A stretch of DNA of 64,000 bases, from the NCBI GenBank assembly GCA_045805805.1, contig JBJMKO010000086.1, forward strand, positions 1 to 64,000, given 5' to 3'. Under the pieces are notes generated by a model. That model worked only from the letters and a program-made list of their open reading frames with translations, searched no databases and was not told where the DNA came from. The stretch is from VRUE01 sp045805805 (GTDB lineage Bacteria > Actinomycetota > Thermoleophilia > Solirubrobacterales > 70-9). This document shows positions 50,165 to 57,202 of this stretch, piece by piece. A program made the translations under genes and the position numbers. Position 1 is the first letter of the stretch; each line of letters starts with the position of its first letter.

Positions 50165-51949
50165 CTATTCGATCACAAAGACGGGCGGAATCGACTTGCC
50201 GAAGTCCTCGTCCTCGTCGTCCTCGGCAGCGACGGTCGGCTCGGCAGCCGCGTCGATCTGCCCGGGTGCTCGGCCCTCCTCGGCCAGCTGATCGGGGCGC
50301 TCGCCACCTTCCGGCTGTTCCGCGCCCGGCTGCTCCTCGACGGTCGCGCCGTCGTCTTCGCCAGCATCGCTGCCTGCCGTGGCGTCCGATGGAACGCCGA
50401 AGTCCTCCTCCGGCTCCGGCGCGTTCTCGGCCATGTAGACCTGCAGGAGCGTCTGGTTGAGCGGCGCATCGCCCATCAGGCCCTCGATCGGCGGCTTGCC
50501 TTCCTCGGCCCGGACCTCGTTGAGCGTCGAGATGAGGATCCGCGTTTCCTGCTTGGTCTTCGGATCCTGCGGGTCGAGGCCGGTCCAGCGGAACACATAT
50601 TTGTCGGAGAAGTCGCCGACGATGTAGTCGGTCAGCAGGTTCTCGAAGTAGGACAGGACCGGGCGCAGGCCGGAATCCTTCGAGGCCGCCAGCTTTTCAG
50701 CCGTGTCCGAACCCGAGAGCGCCGACGTGCTGCCGCCAGTAAAGCTGTCGAAATTGATCTCCGACGGCGACATTCCGTAGATCGCGCAGATAATCGACGT
50801 AAGGAAAGTCATCCACTTGGCGAAATACATTTCGTCGAACTCGACCCCGAACTTCTCGAACGAGGCCTTCGACTCCTGATCCTTCGAGACCATCACCGGC
50901 AGCGACCAAGCGTTGTTCACGCCCTTGACCATGGAATTCCAGTAACGCTTGAAGGCGTTGATATCCTTCTCGTCGTAGTTGCCGGTCAGGTGAAGCATCC
51001 CCTTCGGGATTGCGTTGCTGTCGAAGCCCTTGATGTTGAGCGTCATGGCATTGAGGAAGCCGGTCACCACGCGGATCAGCAGTTCGGTCTCCGAGAGGCC
51101 ATAGCCGCAGACCCGGACGTCGGTGCGCGGGTTGCGCGGCTCGTAGATCAGATCATCATAGCCATAGGCGCACGAGATCCGGCCCTGCACGACCTGCAGC
51201 GCATAAATCTCGTCGTCGCCCTCGTAGCCCTGCTCGGTGCACAGGCGGATGGAGCCGCCGTCGACCGCGTAGAAGCCGTCCATGCCGAGTTTCTGGTCGC
51301 GCTTCCACTCGGTTTCGATGCCGACGCTGTCGAGGGTCAGCGTGTCCCGGGCGACCTTGGCCATGAAGGTGGCGAAGCTGTCGCGCTTGAGCGCCTTGCG
51401 GCGACGCGGCTTGAACTCCCAGCCGCAATTCATGACGAAGCGGTTGAGCAGCTCGATCGACTCGGTCTCATCCGCGCCCAGCTCGTGGTTCTTGTCGATG
51501 TGCCGGATCTCGAAGCCCGGATTGTCCTTGTTGTTGTCGGCGACCCGGCAGAAGCGCTGGATCTGGCGCACGCGGGTGAAAACCACCGCGTTGAGGATCG
51601 GCGTCTGCTCGACCATGGCGCGCAGACTGTCGAAGCCGAGCAACGACGGACGCTCCCAATATTCGCCCTGCGTGGCGACCTGCCAATCGTCGAAAGTGAC
51701 CGACTGAGGCCCGCGCTCACCCTTCCGGGCGCGCGCCGAGGGGAACGGGACGATGTTGCCCTTGAGCAACGCGCTGTCGTCGACCAGGCCCTCGCGGATG
51801 AAGTCGATGATGGGTGACAGCTCGCGGGCCGGAATCAGGTCGCCAAGGCCGCCGCCGACGACGGACTTGGTCAACTCGGTCGAGGCTTCCTGCCGCTCCT
51901 CCTGCGGGGCGCTCGGGTCAAAGGCGACGGAACTGGCGTTGTCGGACAT
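50165..51949 (-). CDS. portal protein
   Basis: The product has 594 residues and starts at Met after a run without an upstream ribosome-binding match. The core has WERPSLLGFDSLRAMVEQTP, TPILNAVVFTRVRQIQRF, then KRDSFATFMAKVARDTLTL and WMTFLTSIICAIYGMSPSEI, typical of HK97/SPP1-type portals. The C-terminal 90 residues are acidic and disordered. It would form the dodecameric DNA entry ring. It is followed by the gpF-like gene, and the terminase lies further along on the same strand. Confidence 0.9.
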   Translation of the reverse strand: MSDNASSVAFDPSAPQEERQEASTELTKSVVGGGLGDLIPARELSPIIDFIREGLVDDSALLKGNIVPFPSARARKGERGPQSVTFDDWQVATQGEYWERPSLLGFDSLRAMVEQTPILNAVVFTRVRQIQRFCRVADNNKDNPGFEIRHIDKNHELGADETESIELLNRFVMNCGWEFKPRRRKALKRDSFATFMAKVARDTLTLDSVGIETEWKRDQKLGMDGFYAVDGGSIRLCTEQGYEGDDEIYALQVVQGRISCAYGYDDLIYEPRNPRTDVRVCGYGLSETELLIRVVTGFLNAMTLNIKGFDSNAIPKGMLHLTGNYDEKDINAFKRYWNSMVKGVNNAWSLPVMVSKDQESKASFEKFGVEFDEMYFAKWMTFLTSIICAIYGMSPSEINFDSFTGGSTSALSGSDTAEKLAASKDSGLRPVLSYFENLLTDYIVGDFSDKYVFRWTGLDPQDPKTKQETRILISTLNEVRAEEGKPPIEGLMGDAPLNQTLLQVYMAENAPEPEEDFGVPSDATAGSDAGEDDGATVEEQPGAEQPEGGERPDQLAEEGRAPGQIDAAAEPTVAAEDDEDEDFGKSIPPVFVIE

Positions 51950-51991
51950 GCGTGGACCTCGAGCAGGGGCGTTCCTAGCGTTCTGGGTAGT

Positions 51992-52000
51992 GTCACGACC
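51992..52000 (-). promoter_or_regulatory. late motif copy 7 (GGTCGTGAC)
   Basis: An exact 9-mer lies 43 bases upstream of the portal start, reading towards it. Confidence 0.75.
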
Positions 52001-52016
52001 GCCCAGCACAAAAGGC

Positions 52017-52045
52017 TTGCAGGTCTGCGACCGCAGCGGTATTAG
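52017..52045 (+). promoter_or_regulatory. early-type promoter with dyad, before tRNA
   Basis: TTGCAG and TATTAG are spaced 17 bp apart. The dyad ACC-GCAGC-GGTA spans 52030-52041. It reads towards the hairpin and tRNA and is divergent from the portal's late motif. Confidence 0.7.
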
Positions 52046-52076
52046 CGGCTTTGGTCGTTCACACGCGACTCCGAAT

Positions 52077-52119
52077 GGCACTTCGGCGGGGGTCACCTTC
52101 GGGTGGCCCCCAAAGTGCC
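52077..52119 (+). other. long TTCG hairpin upstream of tRNA
   Basis: GGCACTT/AAGTGCC (7 bp) and GGGGGTCACC/GGTGGCCCCC (10 bp, one wobble) stack around a TTCG loop. The hairpin lies between the promoter and the tRNA, with no U-tract. It may be part of a precursor RNA or an independent RNA element. Confidence 0.6.
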
Positions 52120-52136
52120 GGACCCTCAAGTCAAAG

Positions 52137-52211
52137 GGCGGGGTGGAGAAGCGGTATCTCGTCAGTCTCATAAACTGAAGGTCGCTGGTTCAAATCCAGC
52201 CCCCGCAACCA
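52137..52211 (+). tRNA. initiator-type tRNA (anticodon CAU)
   Basis: All four arms fold. The acceptor stem is GGCGGGG/CCCCGCA with a G1-A72 mismatch; the D stem is GAGA/TCTC with A11-T24; the anticodon loop is CTCATAA; the T arm is GCTGG-TTCAAAT-CCAGC; and CCA is encoded. The unpaired 1-72 end, the R11-Y24 pair and near identity outside the stem to bacterial initiator tRNA-fMet mark it as initiator-derived. The anticodon stem TCAGT/ACTGA lacks the three G-C pairs needed for the P site, so it may be a modified initiator or a decoy. A lysidine-modified Ile tRNA is less likely. Confidence 0.9.
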
Positions 52212-52212
52212 T

Positions 52213-52250
52213 AAGGCCTCGGCGAGCTGCACGCCGGGGCCTTTTCCTTT
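52213..52250 (+). terminator. intrinsic terminator after tRNA
   Basis: AAGGCCTCGGCG and CGCCGGGGCCTT form a 12-bp stem directly after the tRNA, followed by TTCCTTT. Confidence 0.8.
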
Positions 52251-52254
52251 CGCC

Positions 52255-52263
52255 GGTCGTGAC
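52255..52263 (+). promoter_or_regulatory. late motif copy 8 (GGTCGTGAC)
   Basis: An exact 9-mer on the plus strand lies directly after the tRNA terminator, 157 bases upstream of the gene at 52421. The 157-base leader holds a GCGCTC...GAGCGC hairpin near 52378. Confidence 0.7.
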
Positions 52264-52420
52264 AGCACAAGGATTCAGCTCAACGGGCAGACCCGGAGCG
52301 GCAGGTCGATGCGCTATTCCGACCGCCGTGTCCCGGTTCCGCAGGGCGCTCTCATCAACCGCTGATGCGCCCCCGGGCGCGCTCGAGAGCGCATCGCTGA
52401 ATCAAAAAGGGACTGCTGAA

Positions 52421-52990
52421 ATGAGTGTAATCGGTAAAATGACTGTCGCCTCCGCCGAGGAATTCGCCAACGGCCAGAAGGTCAAGCTGACCTGCGTCTG
52501 CGAAAACGAGCTGATGGCGCACTACCACCCGGAGAACGAGAACGTCGTCTTCACGCGCTACAGCCCGAGCGGCGAGGCCAATCTGCAATTCGACAAGCCG
52601 GTCGACCTGCCGAAGGTGCCCGCGAGCTACAAGCATTACGAGACCGGCGAAGACGTGCATTTCGAGAAGGCGTGCGAACTCTACCTCGTCTACCTGAAGC
52701 AGCCCGAGCAGCCGAACGTCGTTGGCGCGGCCTTCTTCGGCAAGCTGCGCGTCCACGGCATCACCGACTACGGGACGACGAAGTCGATCGAGCTGTGCAA
52801 CCCCTACAGCTACCACGGCACGGATTATCCGTTCGCCCCCGGCGAGGCGCGCGGAATCAACATCAAGCTCGGGATCGATAACCCGGGCGCGTCCGATCAA
52901 TTCCAGCCCGCCACGGATGGCTGGTGGGTCGTGGCTTACCGGGCCGACCAGATGACGCAGGCCGAAGCGCTGGCGCTGGCCCATGCGTAG
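52421..52990 (+). CDS. unknown plus-strand protein in RNA island
   Basis: The product has 189 residues, with an AAGGGA ribosome-binding site. It is beta-rich: FANGQKVKLTCVCENELMAH, then ENVVFTRYSPSGEANLQF and VVGAAFFGKLRVHGITDYG. It is controlled by a late motif, so a virion role is possible, but no family is recognised. An in-frame GTG upstream at about 52329 could extend it. Confidence 0.75.
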   Translation: MSVIGKMTVASAEEFANGQKVKLTCVCENELMAHYHPENENVVFTRYSPSGEANLQFDKPVDLPKVPASYKHYETGEDVHFEKACELYLVYLKQPEQPNVVGAAFFGKLRVHGITDYGTTKSIELCNPYSYHGTDYPFAPGEARGINIKLGIDNPGASDQFQPATDGWWVVAYRADQMTQAEALALAHA

Positions 52991-53207
52991 CGCGGAATAC
53001 CAGCGCGGCTACGACGTCGGCTACAAACAGGCCCTGCTCGATGCGATTCGTCGGGGCGGTCCGCCGACCGAATCGGAGCCGGTTGAGCCGCGCCCGCGCC
53101 CTTCATTCCGCCCGGGCGGTGCCGGGGCGCGGATTCTGGAAAAGATCGGCGGCCCGGATGCTCCGTATAAGCAAACCGACGAATGGAGGCGTCAGCACGG
53201 CGGTTGA
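52983..53207 (+). CDS. small protein in RNA island
   Basis: The product has 74 residues; its start overlaps the previous stop. YQRGYDVGYKQALLDAIRRGG is followed by a Pro-rich linker. No family is recognised. Confidence 0.65.
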   Translation: MRSAEYQRGYDVGYKQALLDAIRRGGPPTESEPVEPRPRPSFRPGGAGARILEKIGGPDAPYKQTDEWRRQHGG

Positions 53208-53215
53208 TCGGCGGC

Positions 53216-53224
53216 GGTCGTGAC
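53216..53224 (+). promoter_or_regulatory. late motif copy 9 (GGTCGTGAC)
   Basis: An exact 9-mer on the plus strand lies 9 bases after the stop of the gene at 52983. The next possible start codon has no ribosome-binding site and opens no plausible gene, so the product is probably an RNA. Confidence 0.65.
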
Positions 53225-53225
53225 A

Positions 53226-53318
53226 GAACAACAATGAAAGCGCGATCGCCTCCAGCAGCGGCGATCGCGCAAACCCCTCGAAGGAAAGGGTGGTCGGGAA
53301 ACTGGCCACCCTTTTTTT
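53226..53318 (+). ncRNA. candidate small RNA
   Basis: From the late motif to a terminator the sequence has no convincing gene. It contains a perfect 11-bp inverted repeat (GCGCGATCGCC ... GGCGATCGCGC) and then a terminator hairpin. This is the plan of a small RNA of about 90 bases. The start site is inferred. Confidence 0.5.
53286..53318 (+). terminator. intrinsic terminator
   Basis: AAGGGTGGTC and GGCCACCCTT form a 10-bp stem (one wobble) with TTTTTTT following. It ends the candidate small RNA and genes before it. Confidence 0.85.
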
Positions 53319-53321
53319 GCG

Positions 53322-53332
53322 ACCGGAAAGGT
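53322..53332 (+). promoter_or_regulatory. possible ACC-N5-GGT dyad before tmRNA
   Basis: ACC-GGAAA-GGT lies directly after the terminator and before the tmRNA acceptor piece. The promoter boxes are weak, so this is tentative. Confidence 0.35.
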
Positions 53333-53349
53333 GGTAGGGCTGCCGCATG

Positions 53350-53740
53350 GTCGTAGGCTGGGAGATCCCCGGCAGAGACCGTGGCGGAGATGTTTCGGAC
53401 CCGGGGGGCAGTGCCCCGGCACCTCCACCATCTGCTCCGAGTGGACGTCAATGCAGGTCGGCCCCCGTTGAAGGGATTGGACGCAACGACAGGTCGCTCG
53501 GGGCAGTTGATGGGGGTGAAACAGGATCGACGGGCATCGATGGAAGCGGAGGACGACCCGGAATGGCCCACCGTGCCGCAAGGCGAGACGGGACAGCTGA
53601 CTTAAATGTCAACGACAACCTGCCGGTAACGGCACAGGCGATCGCCGCCTAAACAGCGGTGAGAGTCGGGGAAGGGAGGCGCGGCACCTAAGCAGGGCCG
53701 CCCGGCAACAGAAGCCTCCCACGAGTTTCAGCCCGCCCGC
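53350..53740 (+). ncRNA. ssrA: permuted two-piece tmRNA
   Basis: A 5' acceptor piece ends CACCTCC-A-CCA at 53430. About 81 bases later the coding piece begins GGGGGTGAAACAGGATCGAC (53512), the conserved tmRNA 5' start. GGGGGTG pairs over 7 bp with CACCTCC (one G-U). The tag frame (53608-53652) reads VNDNLPVTAQAIAA followed by TAA, the alphaproteobacterial (A)NDN...AA form. A GGGAGGC/GCCTCCC helix with an inner GCGGC/GCCGC stem (53674-53720) follows. tmRNA rescues stalled ribosomes and tags the peptide for proteolysis. The resume codon is GTC, not the usual Ala codon. A clear T-loop is not visible; outer ends are approximate. Confidence 0.85.
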
Positions 53741-53862
53741 CTCACCGCAACCCGCCGGGGCCGACCACGGAACCTGCGGACCGGAGACAGGGGCACAGTC
53801 TGGGATGGGCCGAAGGCGGGAGGGGCGAGGCGGAAAGACTACCGCGCACCCCTCCCCCAAAT

Positions 53863-54115
53863 TCACCCGCCGCAGCACTTCTTGAATTTGCGCCCAGACG
53901 CGCAGGGGCACGGCGTGTTGCGTCCGATCTTGGTCCGGCGAACCTCGGTGCCGCCGACGGCCTCGACCTCGGCCTTCATGGCGTCCATCTGCTCGTAGAC
54001 CTCGCGGTCGCTCGAGCCGGTGAACACCTTGGAGAAGGCCGCCGTCGGGAAGCGGGAACAGGGACTGTGCGACCGCGAAGGAAGCGGGAATCGGGCCGGA
54101 ATAGGTGGCGGCCAT
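53863..54115 (-). pseudogene. SEC-C motif protein with a frameshift
   Basis: The ATG at 54115 has a TAGGAGA ribosome-binding site and opens MAATYSGPIPASF. The C-terminal frame, one base shifted, encodes a helix and then GRNTPCPCASGRKFKKCCGG, a SEC-C zinc motif. The two halves join only by a +1 shift near 54040; the first frame otherwise runs on through the tmRNA. Either a sequencing error, a recent mutation or recoding. SEC-C proteins (as in SecA) bind zinc and partners; the role here is unknown. Confidence 0.65.
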
Positions 54116-54206
54116 GGGGTGGTCTCCTACGGAAAGTGGGAAACCCGGGCCTCACCCGGCGGTCGGAAGTCGACAGTCTCCGATGACGCCCGGCGAGGAT
54201 ACCAGA

Positions 54207-54914
54207 TCAGAGCTGCCGCTCAAGAGCGGTTCGTAGATAGGAATCAATGTCGGTCAGGTTCCTGAGGCACCACTGGACATAATCCTTGGGCAGCGCCTCC
54301 ATGGCCTCACCCTTGTGCTTGCCGAACGGGAAGTGCGTCGGGACGCGCGCCCATTCGGAGCACTGCCACAGGCCCTCCCACGTCGCCGGGAAACCGGACG
54401 CCTTCACGGCCTTGATGCACCGCGCCAGAATGTGCCGGGTCACCTCGCAATCGGCGACCGCGCCGTGCGCCTTGCCCTTGAGCATCTGCCGGGCCTCGAC
54501 CTGCCCGAGCACGAAATAGGCGACCGCGCCGAGGCTGTGGCTGTCCAGCTGCGGCCAGAACCGGCGGAACAGGGCAAGCGTGCAAATGCGCTTCACCTCC
54601 GGCTTGCCGATCACCTCCCAATCGTAGTCGACATTGTGGCCGATCAGATACTCGAAGTCCTCGGGCCGGACGAACCACCCGGGCAGGTCGAAGGTCTCGG
54701 CGAGCGGGAACTGCTTCGCCTCCTCGTCGAGAATGTGGTGGGTGGCGAGCGCCCCGAACGTCGACGGCTCGCCCGGGTTGAAGCGCTCGTGGAAATGGAC
54801 CGTGGGCCGGAGATCCAGCGCCTCGGTGCCATGGTCGAAGATGATCCCGGCGGCCTCGATCAGCTTGGGCTGCGCGGAGCCGGTCGTCTCCGTGTCGAAG
54901 ATCACCGCGCCCAT
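54207..54914 (-). CDS. DnaQ-like 3'-5' exonuclease with DUF3820-like C-terminus
   Basis: The product has 235 residues. VIFDTETTG holds the first Asp-x-Glu (residues 6-8), HNVDYDWEV the second Asp, and HGAVADCEVT the final His and Asp, the DEDDh set. The C-terminus FGKHKGEAMEALPKDYVQWC resembles the DUF3820 module. Such enzymes trim 3' ends in replication or repair. The start is the Met overlapping the preceding stop (ATGA). Confidence 0.88.
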   Translation of the reverse strand: MGAVIFDTETTGSAQPKLIEAAGIIFDHGTEALDLRPTVHFHERFNPGEPSTFGALATHHILDEEAKQFPLAETFDLPGWFVRPEDFEYLIGHNVDYDWEVIGKPEVKRICTLALFRRFWPQLDSHSLGAVAYFVLGQVEARQMLKGKAHGAVADCEVTRHILARCIKAVKASGFPATWEGLWQCSEWARVPTHFPFGKHKGEAMEALPKDYVQWCLRNLTDIDSYLRTALERQL

Positions 54915-55450
54915 CAGTCGATCGCCTCGACGCCGCCCAGCCCGTTGTCGCGCCATGCCACGCCCGCGCGCTCGAGCAGGATCGAGCCGAAGCTGGCGTT
55001 GCCCCGGAGCGGCTTGAACTTGCGCAGGTGCGCCGAGAAGCCGAACTCCCGATCGAGGCGCTTAATATCGCCCCGGGTCATAGTCGCCAGCACCTTCGCG
55101 CCGTTGCGGTTGATGTAAAGCTCCCGAGGGACCGCGAACAGGCCACCAGCACGCTCGATCACGGTCGGCGCGAAGATCTCCCCGCGCCACTCGCACCACG
55201 CGTGGATGAAGGGCGTCGGCGAGGCGTCGGGACCGAGCACGGCGCGCTCCTCATCGTTGGCCTCGCGGATCCGCCCGATCACCAGCGTGGCCGGGTTGGG
55301 CGGGCCGACGTCGAGGACGAAGGCAACCGCCCGATGGAAGCACAGGCCACGCGGCCCCGACAGGTTCATGGCACCGACCAGATGCGGCAGCTCGGCGGGC
55401 AGCCGAGGATCCTGACGCGGGATCGGCTTAGGATCGAAGAAGTCGCTCAC
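54914..55450 (-). CDS. unknown protein, possibly papain-like fold
   Basis: The product has 178 residues. GLCFHRAVAFVLD, then PFIHAWCEWRGEIF place Cys and His in the order seen in transglutaminase or papain-like proteins, but a third catalytic residue cannot be assigned. It overlaps both neighbours (ATGA). The enzyme idea is weak. Confidence 0.6.
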   Translation of the reverse strand: MSDFFDPKPIPRQDPRLPAELPHLVGAMNLSGPRGLCFHRAVAFVLDVGPPNPATLVIGRIREANDEERAVLGPDASPTPFIHAWCEWRGEIFAPTVIERAGGLFAVPRELYINRNGAKVLATMTRGDIKRLDREFGFSAHLRKFKPLRGNASFGSILLERAGVAWRDNGLGGVEAID

Positions 55451-56031
55451 ACGACCTCCGCCAGCTTGGCCTGCAGCCGATCGATGATCGCCCGCATGGC
55501 GTCCTTGGCCGCGTCGATCGCCTCACGAGGCGTGGCCCCGCGCTCGATCGCCTGCTTGTCGCCGAAATTGCACCAGCCGGTGTAGCCGGACACGGTGTAG
55601 GTGCCGTGAATAGTCGAGCCGTTGGTGGTCACCGTCACCCGGGCCGACCCCATCTGCGCCTCGAAATGCCAGCCCATGTTTTCCCAGACGTGCGGCTTCC
55701 AGCCGGGGCCGAGCTGATCACACAGCATGGCAGCCTCGCGGACAGCGCGATCGAAGGCAGCCTTCCGGCACTTGGTGCCGCACCACGGCGAGCAAAAGAC
55801 CTCGCCGTCGGGCGACAGGACTGCGCCGAGCAGGAAGCGCGCGCTGCCCTTAAGGGTGTCGGCAGTCAGCTCAGGGCCGGTCTCCGGAGTCCACGGCTGC
55901 GGGTCGACGTAATACCACTCGAAGCCATAGTAGCGCTCGGAACCCGCATCGACGACGATGCGCGAGCCGTCCCGCTTGTCGGTAAAGACGACAAGCGGGC
56001 GGTTCGGGGCCTCAACGACGGTGGCGCTCAC
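55447..56031 (-). CDS. unknown protein with CxxxC motifs
   Basis: The 194-residue product starts at a GTG overlapping the DUF932 stop (GTGA). VFCSPWCGTKCRKAAFDRAV is a cysteine cluster in the middle; ARVTVTTNGSTIHGTYTVSG is a beta hairpin near the C-terminus. No family is recognised. Confidence 0.65.
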   Translation of the reverse strand: MSATVVEAPNRPLVVFTDKRDGSRIVVDAGSERYYGFEWYYVDPQPWTPETGPELTADTLKGSARFLLGAVLSPDGEVFCSPWCGTKCRKAAFDRAVREAAMLCDQLGPGWKPHVWENMGWHFEAQMGSARVTVTTNGSTIHGTYTVSGYTGWCNFGDKQAIERGATPREAIDAAKDAMRAIIDRLQAKLAEVV

Positions 56032-57119
56032 GACACCACCTCGAACTCGGGCGTCTTGACCAGCAGGTCGAAGGCCCGGGTCTTGATGGCATCGCCGACG
56101 CCGAACCAAGCGCCGTCGAGCCGCGAGTTGGCCGTGCGGCCCCGCTCGTAGTCGACGAACTGCGTCACGGCATTGAGCGCGCGCCAGCGGTTCGACTCGC
56201 CCGCCAGATCGGAGCCGATCAGGTTGCTCTCGTAGATCGTTTTGATGCGGGCGAAGGGACGGCACTCGCGGGCAAGCTTGGCCGGGCGACCGTGGACGGT
56301 CTTCGGCTGCAGCGGCTGAAGCAGGTTCTCGAGGAACAGGTCGAACTGCGTGTCGTCGATCTGCTTCTCGGCGAGCAGGGCCGACTCGACCAGCCACCGC
56401 TCGAACACGTCCTTGACGATTCCGAGCGACTTGCGGACCGCGTCCGCGTCGAAGGTGGTGGAGTGCGGGATGCGGACCAGCGAGGAAACGGCCTTGCCCT
56501 CAGTGTCGGCTTCCATCTTGCCCTCGGCAAAGCTGGTGCCCTGCGCCGCGCCGACCGACATGGTCAGCGTGTTGTGGCAGACGACGCGAACGGCGGTAAA
56601 CTTGGCCGTCGTCGCCAGCGTGCCGTCGTAGCTGGTTGCCAGCAGGACATAGGGGCGGACAACGTCATGACCGACGACAGGAGCGCCGTCGTTGACGCGC
56701 GCGAGGCCCCAGATGCGCTTGCCCTCGGACAGAGCGCCAGCCGTTTCCAGCTCGAAGCCGCCAATCTCGGAAAGCTTGGCGAAGAAGTCCATCACCTCGG
56801 AAGGCTGGACGATGTTGTAAGACTTGGACGCGACCCACAGCGGAGCGCCAGTGTCGGTGCGGTAGAGCACGTCGCGGCCCTTGAAGCTGACCGTCGGGTC
56901 CATCAGCGTGTCGGAGCCGAACTCCTCAATCTCGGCAGGCGTCGGCTTGCGGGTGAACTGGACCGGAGCGCGCTCGACGACGTAGTCGAGGCCAGCAGCT
57001 TCGGTCCATTGCTCGACCGAGCAGCCAGAGCGCAGCTCGGTCCCGAGGCCATGCCACGGCGTAGCGCCGACGTAGGCGATCGCGGGCTGGCCGGTGGATT
57101 CGTCGATCATGTGGGACAT
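56028..57119 (-). CDS. DUF932 (phage/plasmid-like) protein
   Basis: This 363-residue protein matches DUF932/TIGR03299 throughout: ATPWHGLGTELRSGCSVEQW near the start, VASKSYNIVQPSEVMDFF, and VRVVCHNTLTMSVG in the middle. DUF932 proteins are very common in phages and plasmids; the function is unknown. It follows the terminase gene on the same strand with a dyad between them. Confidence 0.93.
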   Translation of the reverse strand: MSHMIDESTGQPAIAYVGATPWHGLGTELRSGCSVEQWTEAAGLDYVVERAPVQFTRKPTPAEIEEFGSDTLMDPTVSFKGRDVLYRTDTGAPLWVASKSYNIVQPSEVMDFFAKLSEIGGFELETAGALSEGKRIWGLARVNDGAPVVGHDVVRPYVLLATSYDGTLATTAKFTAVRVVCHNTLTMSVGAAQGTSFAEGKMEADTEGKAVSSLVRIPHSTTFDADAVRKSLGIVKDVFERWLVESALLAEKQIDDTQFDLFLENLLQPLQPKTVHGRPAKLARECRPFARIKTIYESNLIGSDLAGESNRWRALNAVTQFVDYERGRTANSRLDGAWFGVGDAIKTRAFDLLVKTPEFEVVS

Positions 57120-57190
57120 TCAAGGTCTCCTTTGGCACTTGGCGGGGATCCGCCGAAGACCCGCTGTCGCTCTACATCATGCCAATGTCA

Positions 57191-57202
57191 ACCGCTAAGG
57201 TA
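57191..57202 (-). promoter_or_regulatory. ACC-N5-GGT dyad
   Basis: On the minus strand ACC-TTAGC-GGTTGACA lies between the terminase stop and the DUF932 start. No certain -35/-10 is seen, so promoter identity is tentative. Confidence 0.45.

Noticed and set aside
48575..51817. A 1080-codon open frame on the plus strand across portal and head genes
   Set aside because: It is an antisense shadow of the portal and gpF-like genes caused by high GC; composition is Arg/Val-rich with no domain, and the minus-strand proteins carry clear motifs.
52137..52211. Elongator tRNA-Met
   Set aside because: The 1-72 mismatch, A11-T24 pair and near identity to tRNA-fMet outside the stem fit an initiator origin better; the missing G-C pairs are noted as a finding.
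53347..53652. A 101-codon plus-strand frame across the tmRNA
   Set aside because: It only captures the tag frame; upstream residues match no protein and the region folds as tmRNA.
53609..54115. A 168-codon minus-strand frame running through the tmRNA
   Set aside because: Only its first 25-30 codons look like a gene; the rest crosses the tmRNA, and the SEC-C motif is in another frame.
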